DNA from: Roseiarcus sp963820095
Lineage (GTDB): Bacteria; Pseudomonadota; Alphaproteobacteria; Rhizobiales; Beijerinckiaceae
Direction: 5' to 3'
NCBI GenBank assembly: GCA_963820095.1
Contig: CAWFZA010000018.1
Coordinates: 62,001-126,000 of the forward strand
DNA: 64,000 bases
Numbering within the stretch: the stretch's first letter is position 1; every line of letters starts with the position of its first letter. A program made the position numbers and the translations under genes. This document shows, piece after piece, positions 28,003 to 37,239 of this stretch. The notes beneath the pieces were generated by a model that made no database searches, was not told the DNA's origin, and saw only the letters and a list, made by a program, of their open reading frames with translations.

Positions 28003-28512
28003 AGAAGCGACTTTTTCTTGACGATCTGGATGAGACATTGTTACTGTTTTCCAGAAGCAACGACACGCCGGCTCGCGCTTCTCAGGAGCGCGCCCGCAGC
28101 GGGATCTTGGCGGTCAGCGACACGAAAACGGCCGCTACGAAACGACGAGGAGCGTTAAGTCATTCAAAACAAACGGCCTGCGAAACACGGCGAAACGAAA
28201 CGGCCGATAAGTCGTTGAAAACAAACAATCCGGGAATGGTGGATTCATAACACATAATGATTTCAATGCCTTAGGCCAGGACCTGCGAAACGTTTCGTTT
28301 CGCACCGCGAAATGAGCGTGTCGTTTTTGGCCGTCCTTCGAGGCGGCCTCGCGGCGCTCAGGACAAGGGCTTCGGGAGCGACAACGACTTGCTAAATGCG
28401 CCGCAAGGCTTTGGAATCGCTCAAAATGGACTCGCAAATGGCCATCCCTGGGTTCGCAGTCGAGGGGGAACTGGCATGAGGCCAACATCGCCGAAGGCGA
28501 CGAGGGCCGGCG
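28003..28512. other. Noncoding repeat-rich region
   Basis: About 500 bases without a convincing gene. It contains a 19-base direct repeat TAAGTCNTTNAAAACAAAC at 28156-28174 and 28208-28226 (52-base period), and a 13-base perfect inverted repeat GCGAAACGAAACG (28190-28202) / CGTTTCGTTTCGC (28291-28303). The sequence CCTGCGAAAC also occurs at 28178 and 28283. The composition is richer in A/T than the flanks. Confidence 0.6.
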
Positions 28513-29019
28513 TCACCGGCGAGCCCTCATCCCGTCTCGAAAATCGCCCGGTTGGGATGGGGCGAGCGGCGTGAACTGGCAGCGGTCGGGCTTGAGGTCG
28601 ACGAGCGGGGTCCCATCGAGGCAGTCGAGGCCCCTGACCAGCAACGTCGCCCCTTTGCGCTTAACGAGCGTCGCGAGCGCCGTCCCGATCGGGTTTGGGC
28701 GGACAGGCGAGCGCAGCGAAAATGTCCCGCGCGTCGCGCCGTCGTTGGCCGGGCTTTGGCGCACGAGATCTCGCCGCGACTCGTGCAGCCAATAGAGGAC
28801 CTCGATCCGCTCGTAGGCCTCGATCCCGTCGAGGGCTGCGATCCACGGCTCGGCGACCTCGATACGGCAGATCGGTCCGTCGGCTCGTCCCTGACGTGGG
28901 CAATCGAGCCGCGACGTCCAGGGCGTACGGATGACGCCAATGAACGTGAGCATGGCGTCGAACGAAGCGGGCGCTTCGACCGCGACCTCGTTTCGCCGGA
29001 CTTCGTTCAGCCTCACCAT
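28513..29019 (-). CDS. trmO: tRNA (N6-threonylcarbamoyladenosine-37)-N6-methyltransferase TrmO-like
   Basis: TsaA/YaeB-family protein, which methylates t6A37 in threonine tRNAs. 168 residues with FIGVIRTPWTSRLDCPRQG, RIEVAEPWIAALDGIEAYE, VLYWLHESRRD and the conserved RSPVRPNPIGTALATLV and GLDCLDGTPLVDLKP. It lacks the C-terminal extension of the E. coli enzyme, as do many short homologues. The upstream half of the reading frame may start at 29019 or at the internal ATG near 28953. Confidence 0.82.
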   Translation of the reverse strand: MVRLNEVRRNEVAVEAPASFDAMLTFIGVIRTPWTSRLDCPRQGRADGPICRIEVAEPWIAALDGIEAYERIEVLYWLHESRRDLVRQSPANDGATRGTFSLRSPVRPNPIGTALATLVKRKGATLLVRGLDCLDGTPLVDLKPDRCQFTPLAPSQPGDFRDGMRARR

Positions 29020-29039
29020 GGTCCGACGCGCCCGTTGCC

Positions 29040-29491
29040 TTAAGCGGCCTCGTAGCCGCGCGATTTCGTTTCGACCGCCTTGCCGCTCTTCAGGCTCGAC
29101 AGGAACTCCTCATGCGTCATCGGCCTCGAGAACATGGGATGGTCCTTCTCGACCGCGGCGCGCTGCTCTTCCTCGCTGACCGTCGCGGTGCAGTCCTTGA
29201 GGGTCACGACGTCGTAGCCCTTCTCATATCCGGTCCGGATGGTCGATTCGACGCCGCAATTGGTCAGAAACCCGCCGGGCGCAATGGTCGATAGGCCGCG
29301 GCTGCGCAGGATGATCGGAGCGTAGACGATCGTGGCGCCGAGCTCGCGCGCCTGTCTCACGGTCTCGACCGTATCGTCAGCCTGTTGGTCTTGTCCATCA
29401 CCGGCTTCACCGCCTGATGCAGCGTCCCGCCGTCGGTGGTGAAATCGTTCTGGTATTCGATGAGGACGACCGCGGTCGATTTCGGATCCAT
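29040..29491 (-). pseudogene. Cysteine hydrolase (isochorismatase family), internally deleted and frameshifted
   Basis: Starts DPKSTAVVLIEYQNDFTTDG, with the catalytic Asp, and ends in GGFLTNCGVESTIRTGYEKG with the nucleophilic Cys, then MFSRPMTHEEFL. Two defects: a shift near 29380 between DKTN and DDTVETVRQARELG, and an abrupt join near 29312 where IVYAPI runs directly into ILRSRGL. Family members have about 60 residues there, carrying the catalytic Lys. The remaining 150 codons cannot form an active enzyme. Confidence 0.7.
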
Positions 29492-29795
29492 CGTCTCACT
29501 CCCGGTGATTTCGCGCCTCTCGAAACAGAGCCGCGTAGAGCGCCGCGCTCGATATGATGAACCGATAGCGCGCCGAAGACGAGCGTTTCGCTGAGCCGCC
29601 TCATCTCCCGCGCCATCCAGCCCGGCCAAAATATGCCAGCTGGCGCCCGCCCCGCCAACGGTCCCCGCCGGCGCGCTGCCGGCCGCTGGTTAGCGCTGAT
29701 CGAGAACAAAAAGTGAACATTTTCTGGCAATAGCGCAAAACGGAGGTTATGATACCGAAAATCAGAATGTGTCACTTTTGCGCCCTGAGGTTCAG

Positions 29796-30362
29796 ATGAC
29801 TCAAATCAATCGCCCATTTTTCTTCGCACACGCGCGCCGAATGATGTTCTCGAACGTCTTGCAACAAACCCAGGTCGACGGGATGAACGCAATTCTTGAT
29901 GGATGGGAGGCGAAATATACCGCCGATGATGACCGGTGGCTCGCCTACGCTCTTGCGACGACCTACCACGAGACCGATCGGCACATGCAGCCGATCGAAG
30001 AATACGGCAAGGGACGCGGAATGCCGTATGGGAAGCCTGATCCGACTACCGGGAAGGTGTATTACGGTCGTGGTTTCGTGCAGCTAACCTGGGAGCGCAA
30101 CTACAAAACGATGTCAGACCTGCTAGGCGTCGACTTCGTCGATCATCCCGAGCTGGCGCTCGAGCTCGACAACGCGACAAATATCATGTTCATGGGCATG
30201 ATCAAGGGACTGTTCACTGGCAAGTCGTTAGCCAATTACTTCAACCAAACAACGGATGACTGGGTGAACGCTCGCCGGATTATCAATGGGTTGGATAAAG
30301 CCCAAGCAATAGCCGTGTATGGCCACAATTTTTACTCGGCAATCAGTTATACGACCTCGTGA
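29796..30362 (+). CDS. GH19-like peptidoglycan/chitin hydrolase
   Basis: 188 residues related to GH19 chitinases and phage endolysins. The catalytic region shows LATTYHETDRHMQPIEEYG (Glu of HET) and YYGRGFVQLTWERNYKTM, followed by VDFVDHPELALELDNA and DWVNARRIINGLDKA. It has no signal peptide, so release would need another route (lysis, a secretion system). The GC content looks lower than in neighbouring genes, hinting at transfer. Its stop overlaps the start of the next gene (GTGA). Confidence 0.75.
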   Translation: MTQINRPFFFAHARRMMFSNVLQQTQVDGMNAILDGWEAKYTADDDRWLAYALATTYHETDRHMQPIEEYGKGRGMPYGKPDPTTGKVYYGRGFVQLTWERNYKTMSDLLGVDFVDHPELALELDNATNIMFMGMIKGLFTGKSLANYFNQTTDDWVNARRIINGLDKAQAIAVYGHNFYSAISYTTS

Positions 30363-30790
30363 AGTCGCTCCGGAACAATAGCAAGCGGCCCGGCATGCTC
30401 GCGACTCCCACTTCCCGCCGACGCGCCAGGCGCCAGCTGGCAAGAGCTGGCGTGATTGTCGGGCTGACGCTGGCTGCGTCGCTATGTCCTGTCCTTGCGG
30501 AGGAGCGCTGCGGATGGCTGGAGAATCCCACTCCCGGCAACTGGTGGCTGAAGGATGCCCACGGCCTCTGGATCATCTCCGCACAAGGCGGCCCCTATGC
30601 GGAGGGAATTGAAAAACTGCCTCAGCCGCAGCCCGACCGTTTCGTGCCCATTAACGGCCAGTATGGGTATTCGTGCGTATGCCTGACTGGGGTCTTTGAC
30701 GTTCACGCGCAAACGATGACACGCGTGGAGCAGGCGCGCACATCGCCTCTGTCGGTCTGCCGAAACGACAAGGCGCTGCCAGCTCCTTGA
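30359..30790 (+). CDS. DUF4087 secreted protein
   Basis: 143 residues from GTG 30359, or about 131 from ATG 30395. A signal peptide (GVIVGLTLAASLCPVLA) precedes ERCGWLENPTPGNWWLKDAH, the DUF4087 hallmark, then GYSCVCLTGVFD and a total of four cysteines in the mature part. The function of the family is unknown. Four-base overlap with the hydrolase gene suggests coupled synthesis; a periplasmic inhibitor or immunity role is a hypothesis. Confidence 0.72.
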   Translation: MKSLRNNSKRPGMLATPTSRRRARRQLARAGVIVGLTLAASLCPVLAEERCGWLENPTPGNWWLKDAHGLWIISAQGGPYAEGIEKLPQPQPDRFVPINGQYGYSCVCLTGVFDVHAQTMTRVEQARTSPLSVCRNDKALPAP

Positions 30791-30940
30791 CACTTGAGTC
30801 GAGCCGTGGAGACGGGCGGAAGTCTGCGGTTCCTCGGCCTCGACGCGAGGCGTTCGTGTTACCGGGCCAACGCGTGGTCGCCCACAGCTCCACTCCGCCC
30901 CAGTCGAAATGCGATCGAGCCGCGTGCTCGCCGCTTCCGC

Positions 30941-32663
30941 TCACCCCGTGACTTCGAGCGCCAGGCGTCCCTGGAGCGGCTGGCCGTACTCGCCGGTCGC
31001 CTCGACCACCACCGGATAGGTTCCGGGCGCAAGGTCGCCGGGCAGGCGCGCGGTCCAGATGTGCGAGCAATCCTCGGCCTTGACCCAGGCCTTCTTGGTC
31101 GCCTCGTTGCGGGCGAACACCTCTTGCACGAAGGGATCGGGCCGCGCGTGGCGGACCATCTCGATTGGCGCCCGATCGCCGATGACCATCTTGACCTTCG
31201 TCTTCTCGCCGCCGTCGAACACATTGGCGATGAGCGTCGAAGCGCCAAGCGCGTCGCGAGGAACGGGCGAACCGAGGAGCCGCACCTGGCGGAAATCGCG
31301 GTCGGCGTCCTTGGTGATCCCGTGGAAGCGGCTGTCGATCGAGAGCCGCATCTGGCGCCCGTTCGGCTCCTTCGCGGGGATAAACCGCGTTGAGTAATTC
31401 AAGCCATCGACCGAGAGGATATGGAAGCCGTTCGGCGAGCCGTCGCGACTGTCGGCGCAAGCGACGCCGCGATGATCGTAAGGCCCGCTCCACCATGAGC
31501 CCGAGAGCGCCGTCAGCACGTGATGATGGTGAGGCGCGGCGCCTTTCCAGCCATCCTGGCCATCGTAATAATGATGCTCGGTCGTATGCGTATGACCGGC
31601 GAAACTCACGGTGTAGCGGCGTCCTTCGAACAGGGCGAAGAACGCGTCCCGATCCTGCAGGTTCTGATAGGGTTCGTTGTCGAGAAACGTATTGATGGGA
31701 ATGTGCATCACGACGACGACAAGCGTGTCGCCCGGCGTGTGCGCGAGCACGTTGCGCACGAACTCGAGTTGGCTCGGGTCGAGTCTCCCCTCGTATTTGC
31801 CCCCTCCCCCGGGTTTGTGAGGGTCGGGTCCAAGATAGTTGACGTCGTCGAGCATGAGAAAGAGCGTCTGGGCGTAGAAGAACGCGAAAGTAATTCGGGC
31901 CGAAGACGCGCTTGAAGGTTTCGCGGCTATATTTGCGGTCTGGCGCCTCGAAATTGAGATCGTGGTTGCCGCCGATATTCCACCACGGCAGCCCGATCGT
32001 ACCCATGATGGCGTTCGAACGCGGATAGAGCGAGAGATCGTCGAACATGATGTCGCCTGCGGTGAGGCCAAACTTGGCGTCAGCGCCGGCCAAAGCCTGG
32101 ATCAGATCCTCGCGGATGAAGTCGACTTCAGCGCCGGTCTCCGGCTGCGGATCGGTCACCAGCACAACGTTGAACGTCTTCGGCTCGTCCTGGCGACGAA
32201 GCGGGAAATCGACCGACGCCGGCATGGGCCCGGTCGGAGGCAAGCCTTCGAAGCGCAAGTTGAGCTCGGCCGGCGAGCCTTTGGGAGAGTGATGGCGATA
32301 GAAGCGCGGCAGATTGGTGAGCGGCTCGACCGGCGGCATGAAGCCCACAGGCTTGATGACGAAGATCGTCGCCTCATCCGGTAGCGGCAGCGTGTAGCGA
32401 CCATCGGATCCGGTGACGGCGATATCGCGGCCATTCGAAACCAGCACGCCGGCGAGTCCCGGATTGGATGCGCTCACGCCCGAGCCGTCGCGATCCTCGA
32501 ACACGATGCCCGATACTCGGCCCGACACTCGGCCCGAGACTTGAGCTCCCGGCGCGTCTTGCGCGCGCGCTCCGGAAGCCTCGACCGCTGCAAGCGCAAG
32601 GCCGCCGGATGCGCCGATCAGCACCTCGCGCCGGGTCACTCCATCGCCGTGATGCTCGGACAT
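30941..32663 (-). CDS. Tat-exported calcineurin-like metallophosphoesterase (frameshifted)
   Basis: About 573 residues when restored. A Tat-like leader (TRREVLIGASGGLALAAVEA) is followed by a short Ser/Gly/Val repeat (VSGRVSGRVSG) and an N-terminal SdrD-like beta domain (VSGIVFEDRDGSG...LAGVLVSNGRD). The phosphoesterase motifs are VLVTDPQPE, AGDIMFDD, WWNIGGNHDLNFE, VVVMHIPIN and FAGHTHTTEH. A C-terminal domain ends ALEVTG. One extra T near 31891-31893 (ACTTTCG) breaks the gene; removal gives FAFFYAQTLFLMLDDVNY. Divergent from the tannase gene. Confidence 0.85.
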
Positions 32664-32898
32664 TTCTCAAACCTCCGATTCGCTTTCGCAGGAAACGGCC
32701 CAGGCGTGACGCTGTGATGAAATGAATAGGCCATTCCGCGCAGCGAGTTTTAAACGCGACCGAATGGAAGGGAAACCGCCGTTGATCACAGACAGTTGAA
32801 CCGCGCCAAGCTGGCCAGGATGGAGGAGCGTCTTTACGCTTGCGGCTACGTCGGCGTCGGCCCGCGAGGCGGGTCAAAGGACGCGATCCAAGGGAGGA

Positions 32899-34584
32899 AT
32901 GAAAATGCACTTTTCGCGAATCTCCCGATTGTTGACGGTCGCAACGATTGCGGCCACTGGCTCAACGATTGCGATGAAGACCGACGCGTCTGCAGCTCAG
33001 GCGGGCGCCATTCTCCCAGTCATGTCCTGCGAGGCGCTGGCGAACTCGGATTTCACCGCGCTGGACGCGCGCATCACTTCGACCGCGAGAGCTTCGCGCA
33101 ACGGGCATTCCTTCTGCGACGTCAAAGGGTACATCAGCCCCGTCACCCAGTTCGAGGCGCTTCTGCCGACGGAGACTTGGCGCGGCGACTATTTGCAGCA
33201 AGGCTGCGGAGGGCTCTGCGGGAAGGCCGACGTGAGCCTCGACGATCCGTCGCGGACCAGCGGCTACCAGGCGCCCTATGCGCCGCTGCAGAACGGCGAG
33301 ATGGTCGTCGCAGCGGACGATCAGGGCCACGAGACGCCGACCAACGGTGACGCGCTCTGGGCGCGGAACGACCTCCGCTTGCGGGCCGTATTTGGCTACA
33401 GTTCCGAGCATCAGCTCGCACACGCTATGAAGGCGATCGTGCGTGCCTATTATGGCCGCAAGCCGGCCTATTCCTATTTCAGCGGCGTCTCCGACGGCGG
33501 GCACGAAGCGCTGGTTCTGGCGCAGCGCTATCCGGCTGACTTCGACGGCATCATCGCCGGCGCGCCCGCCAACAACTGGGCGCCGCTCGCAGGCTTGGTC
33601 GGGCCGTGGGTCGCCGCCGCCAATCTCAATGCGCAAGGCGGGCAGATTCTGACCGCGGAGAAGCTCCCCGCCCTGCACGCCGCGGTCATGGCCGCCTGCG
33701 CGAACGAGAATGGCGTGATCATGGACCCGCGCGCGTGCACGTTCGATCCTTCCAGCATGCGCTGCGCCAACGATTCCGACCAGCCGAATTGTCTGACTGA
33801 AGAGCAGGTCCGCGTGGTTCGCGACGAGTACCGCGGGCCGTCAGACAAAGACGGTCATCTCCTGTTCGACGGCGGGGAGCCTTACGGCTCCGAACTGGCG
33901 TGGGCCGGTTGGATCGTCATGCCGGCTGCGGACGCCGCGGCGCCGGCTGACAGCTATGCGGCGGGGATCGGTCTGGCGTTCCTGAACGATATGGCTTTCA
34001 TGCCCAACCATCCCGGCAAGTACGCGCTGGGCTCCGTGCCGTTCACCGCTGCAATGCATGGCGAGCTTGAGCAGCTCGGCGGGATCTACAATGCGACCGA
34101 CCCCGACTTGAGCGCCTTCGCCGCGAATGGCGGCAAGCTCATCATCTACCATAGCTGGGCGGACCAGGCGATCCCGCCCTTCGCGAGCCTCGACTACTAT
34201 CGCGCGGTCGTGGGACAGGCCGGCGGCCTGCCCGCCGCGCAATCCTTCAGCCGCCTCTACATGGTTCCCGGCCTCTACCACTGCCCGTGCGGGCAGCCCG
34301 TCGACGGCGATCCCGCGACGACCGTGCAGTTCATGCCTCAGCTCGTCGCCTGGGTCGAACGCGGAGAAGCGCCGGGCTCGATCACCCTGCCGATCACCTC
34401 GCAGACCACCGGGACGCATGCGGCCTCTCTCAGCATCGAGCCCTTCGACCCCATGCAGCCGGCGCCGAACAACGAGGGGCTCAACAGCAACTACCACTAT
34501 CTCTTCGAGACAAGCGTCTACAGGCCAGGCAACGCGCTATGGTGCTCCGGTCGAGGCCAAACCCTGGTCTGCTCGCGGAGGTAG
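32899..34584 (+). CDS. Tannase/feruloyl esterase family protein
   Basis: 561 residues with a signal peptide (LLTVATIAATGSTIAMKTDASA). The alpha/beta hydrolase shows the nucleophile motif FSGVSDGGHEAL (Gly-x-Ser-x-Gly), GLCGKADVS, the Asp in YHSWADQAIPP and the His in VPGLYHCPCG, with paired cysteines around them as usual in the family. It likely hydrolyses aromatic esters outside the cytoplasm, such as plant phenolics. It is complete, with GGAGGAATG-like spacing before the start. Confidence 0.87.
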   Translation: MKMHFSRISRLLTVATIAATGSTIAMKTDASAAQAGAILPVMSCEALANSDFTALDARITSTARASRNGHSFCDVKGYISPVTQFEALLPTETWRGDYLQQGCGGLCGKADVSLDDPSRTSGYQAPYAPLQNGEMVVAADDQGHETPTNGDALWARNDLRLRAVFGYSSEHQLAHAMKAIVRAYYGRKPAYSYFSGVSDGGHEALVLAQRYPADFDGIIAGAPANNWAPLAGLVGPWVAAANLNAQGGQILTAEKLPALHAAVMAACANENGVIMDPRACTFDPSSMRCANDSDQPNCLTEEQVRVVRDEYRGPSDKDGHLLFDGGEPYGSELAWAGWIVMPAADAAAPADSYAAGIGLAFLNDMAFMPNHPGKYALGSVPFTAAMHGELEQLGGIYNATDPDLSAFAANGGKLIIYHSWADQAIPPFASLDYYRAVVGQAGGLPAAQSFSRLYMVPGLYHCPCGQPVDGDPATTVQFMPQLVAWVERGEAPGSITLPITSQTTGTHAASLSIEPFDPMQPAPNNEGLNSNYHYLFETSVYRPGNALWCSGRGQTLVCSRR

Positions 34585-34590
34585 AGCGCC

Positions 34591-35589
34591 TCATTTGGCC
34601 GCGGCGCGCCCCCCCCACCTCGGACGATTTGCGCTGTTGTGCCGTTGCTGTGCTTGGCGATCCAGGCATGCGCGTGGCGGTCCGCGCCACGGCTTTCCTG
34701 GATTGATCGACGATTTGCGACACGACCGTACGCGCATCTCCCGCGCGTGGCCCGAAAGGGCGCTTTGCCTCAGGCACGCCAACACCGCACCGCCCTCATC
34801 CCCCTCCCCAAACAAACCCTCCAAGGCCGGATAGATCTCCGCCGAGCCGGCGATGACGCGATTGCCTCTCCATAAGCCGTCGTTGGCGAGGAAATCGCTG
34901 ATCTTCCCGCCGGCGCCGTCGATGACGGCGAGCGCGCCAAGGCAATCGTAGGAATTGATGTGCGGCTCGACGTAGCCGATCAGCCTTCCGGCCGCGACCG
35001 AACAGAGGGTGAGCGCGCCCGAGCCCTCGCGGTAAAACATCCCGCCGGCATGAAGGAGGCGCCCGAACATCGGCAGAAATTCGTCCGGCGTCACGCGTGG
35101 CGAGTAACCGACGCCGACGATGCCGTCGGTCAGTTTCGACGCCGGCCGGACCTCGATACGGGCGCCATTCAAAGTCGAGCCGCGGCCGCATCGCCCGACG
35201 AAGGTTTCGCGGCGCGCGGGACTTGCGACGAAACCCATCTCGAGCTTGCCGTCGGCGACGAAGGCGATCGACACGCACCATGAGCTCATGCCGCTGATGA
35301 AGGGTTGCGTTCCGTCGATCGGATCGACGACCCAGAGGCCCGCCGCGCCCTCGACCTCGGCGCGCCCCGTCTCTTCTCCGAAGAATCCATCCTCCGGAAA
35401 AGCCGCCTTGAGGCGGTCGCGGATCAAGAGCTCCGTGTTCAGGTCCGCCTCGCTCGCCATGTCCTGCACGCCCTTCATCTTGATCGTGAGCGAGCTCAGC
35501 CGGTCGAAATAGCCAAAGGCGAGTTCGCCCGCCTCGTCGATCAGGCGGGAGGCGAATTCGAAGCGATCCTGGATAGCATCGGCCTTCAT
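34591..35589 (-). CDS. Inositol monophosphatase-family phosphatase
   Basis: Li-sensitive, Mg-dependent sugar phosphatase fold: FGEETG, DPIDGTQPFISGM, and the third metal site YDCLGALAVIDGAGG. The core of about 265 residues matches HisN/IMPase; a 65-residue Arg/Ser-rich tail after YPALEGLFGEGDEGG is foreign to the family and may result from a lost stop in the G-rich run near 34805. Start at 35589 (MKADAIQDRFEF). It follows the ROK kinase gene by 38 bases on the same strand. The substrate could be inositol phosphate or histidinol phosphate. Confidence 0.8.
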   Translation of the reverse strand: MKADAIQDRFEFASRLIDEAGELAFGYFDRLSSLTIKMKGVQDMASEADLNTELLIRDRLKAAFPEDGFFGEETGRAEVEGAAGLWVVDPIDGTQPFISGMSSWCVSIAFVADGKLEMGFVASPARRETFVGRCGRGSTLNGARIEVRPASKLTDGIVGVGYSPRVTPDEFLPMFGRLLHAGGMFYREGSGALTLCSVAAGRLIGYVEPHINSYDCLGALAVIDGAGGKISDFLANDGLWRGNRVIAGSAEIYPALEGLFGEGDEGGAVLACLRQSALSGHAREMRVRSCRKSSINPGKPWRGPPRACLDRQAQQRHNSANRPRWGGRAAAK

Positions 35590-35627
35590 GGGCGTGATCC
35601 TTGGGCTAGCGCGAAAGGCGATGAGGC

Positions 35628-36527
35628 TCAGCCATCTTTCCACAGCCACGCCGCGCCTCGAACCCCGCTGGAATCGCCATGGGCCGCCTTCTTGATCGGC
35701 GTTTCAAACACCGGGGAGAAGGTGTAGCCGGCCACGGCCGGAGGAAGGTCGACGTAAAGCTCCTCGACGTTGGACATGCCTCCGCCCATCACCAGAATGT
35801 CCGGATCGAGCGTGTTCACGACGACCGAAAGCCCTCGGGCCGCCCGATCGATATATCTCTTCCACAGCAGGCGAGAGAGAGGGTCGCCGCCTCTCATTTG
35901 GGTGAGGATCTCTTTCGCCTTGAGCTCGACGCCGGCGTGCTCTGCGTAATCCGCCTCGAAGGCCCGTCCGGAGAACCAGGTCTCGTTGCAGCCGCTCTTG
36001 CCGCAATAGCAGGGGCGCCCCGGAATCTCGCTCAAGTTCGGGTAAGGCAGCGGGTTGTGGCCCCAGTCGCCGGCGCTGTTGTTTGGGCCGTGGTGGGCTC
36101 GGCCTCCGACCGCGACCCCTGCGCCCACGCCGCTGCCGAGGATAACGGCGAAGACGACGTTGTAACCGGCGCCCGCTCCATCGACAGCCTCGGAGGCGGC
36201 GAGACAATCCGCGTCGTTCTCGACCCGTATGTCTCGCTGAAGGGCGTCCATGAGATCCTTCTCGACGGGCTTGCCGAGGAGCCAGGTGGAATTCGCGCCC
36301 TTGCCCAATCTCGAGCGCGGCTCGAGCGAGCCGGGGATGCCAATGCCGACGCTGCCGTTTCGCCCGGTTTCGCTTTCAAGGCGGGCAATGAGGTCGCGAA
36401 TGATGCGGATGCAGCCCTGATAGTCGTGGCGGGGCGTCTCCATTCGCGCCCGGAGGAGCTCGCGCCCGTCGGGCTCCATGGCGATCCCTTCGATCTTTGT
36501 GCCGCCCCAATCAATGCCGATGAGCAT
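35628..36527 (-). CDS. ROK-family sugar kinase
   Basis: 299 residues. MLIGIDWGGTKIEGIAM is the phosphate-1 site, followed by GIGIPGSL, VENDADCLAASEAVDG (catalytic Asp), VILGSGVGAGVAVGG and the zinc-binding CYCGKSGCNETW. Sequence fits fructokinase or N-acetylglucosamine kinase; I cannot choose. Start ATG 36527 replaces a longer in-frame start because the family begins here. The gene seems to share a transcript with the IMPase, and with the Gfo/Idh/MocA enzyme and sugar-binding protein nearby makes a sugar-handling neighbourhood. Confidence 0.88.
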   Translation of the reverse strand: MLIGIDWGGTKIEGIAMEPDGRELLRARMETPRHDYQGCIRIIRDLIARLESETGRNGSVGIGIPGSLEPRSRLGKGANSTWLLGKPVEKDLMDALQRDIRVENDADCLAASEAVDGAGAGYNVVFAVILGSGVGAGVAVGGRAHHGPNNSAGDWGHNPLPYPNLSEIPGRPCYCGKSGCNETWFSGRAFEADYAEHAGVELKAKEILTQMRGGDPLSRLLWKRYIDRAARGLSVVVNTLDPDILVMGGGMSNVEELYVDLPPAVAGYTFSPVFETPIKKAAHGDSSGVRGAAWLWKDG

Positions 36528-36756
36528 CTCGTCTCCCTGCGAATCTTGTTCAGGCCAAGGGCCCCTAAGAGCACGACCCGGCGATGGCGTCGCCGCCATA
36601 TTCCGCCAGAGGCGCGGGAGAGCGCAATCAGGGTTCAGGTGTAGGATGAACTCCGCGCCTTTGCGCGGAGAATCTCGGCGCGCGCCGCCTGCTCGGCGCG
36701 AGCTGACCAGAATCGCGGCTAGGGTCGAGCGGCCCGGTAAGGCAAGCCTTGGGCGG

Positions 36757-36987
36757 CTATTCCTCGAAAAAGCGTTCCAGGTCTGGTCGACGCTCGATGA
36801 TTGCGCGCGCCCGCTCCTTGAGCTTGCCGTTGACCCGCGCGAGGAATGGGGTCCCAACCTCGACATGCATGCCCTGCTCCAAGGCAATTTCGTCCGAAAG
36901 GTCGCGCAGGTCCGGATGCCTTTCCACAATCTCCCTGATCTTGTCTCGGAGGCGGGCGTTCCTCTGGCGCAGGTCGTCGTCCGTCAT
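36757..36987 (-). CDS. Small charged helical protein
   Basis: 76 residues, MTDDDLRQRNARLRDKIREI to ERRPDLERFFEE, mostly charged helix; no family recognised. GAGGAAG lies seven bases before the ATG, a good ribosome-binding site. It precedes the ROK kinase on the same strand by 229 bases. Confidence 0.6.
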   Translation of the reverse strand: MTDDDLRQRNARLRDKIREIVERHPDLRDLSDEIALEQGMHVEVGTPFLARVNGKLKERARAIIERRPDLERFFEE

Positions 36988-37239
36988 GGTGCTTCCTCAT
37001 CGCCTCGCTTCGGAGCCCGGAAAACCCCGCGCAGGAGGTCCAAGCGCGGGGCGAACGTGCGCCTTCTTTGGCGGGGAGCTTGGGAGCGGCGCGCGTCTGA
37101 ACGACAACCGGGCGCTGCTTGTCTTGTTCCTTGACGCGCTCGCGCACATTGGCCGCGCAGCCGAGCCGGTGGTAGGTCTGGCGATCCGCGGGGCGCGCGG
37201 CCAGGGGCTGGCGCTCGCCGGCGGTTTCAAGGACGCTAG

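Noticed and set aside
28150..28310. CRISPR array
   Set aside because: Only two imperfect 19-base repeats with a 33-base gap, no further units and no cas genes in the window.
30651..30940. Longer C-terminus of the phosphoesterase running to 30651
   Set aside because: It arises only in the wrong frame after the shift near 31892; the correct frame ends at 30941.
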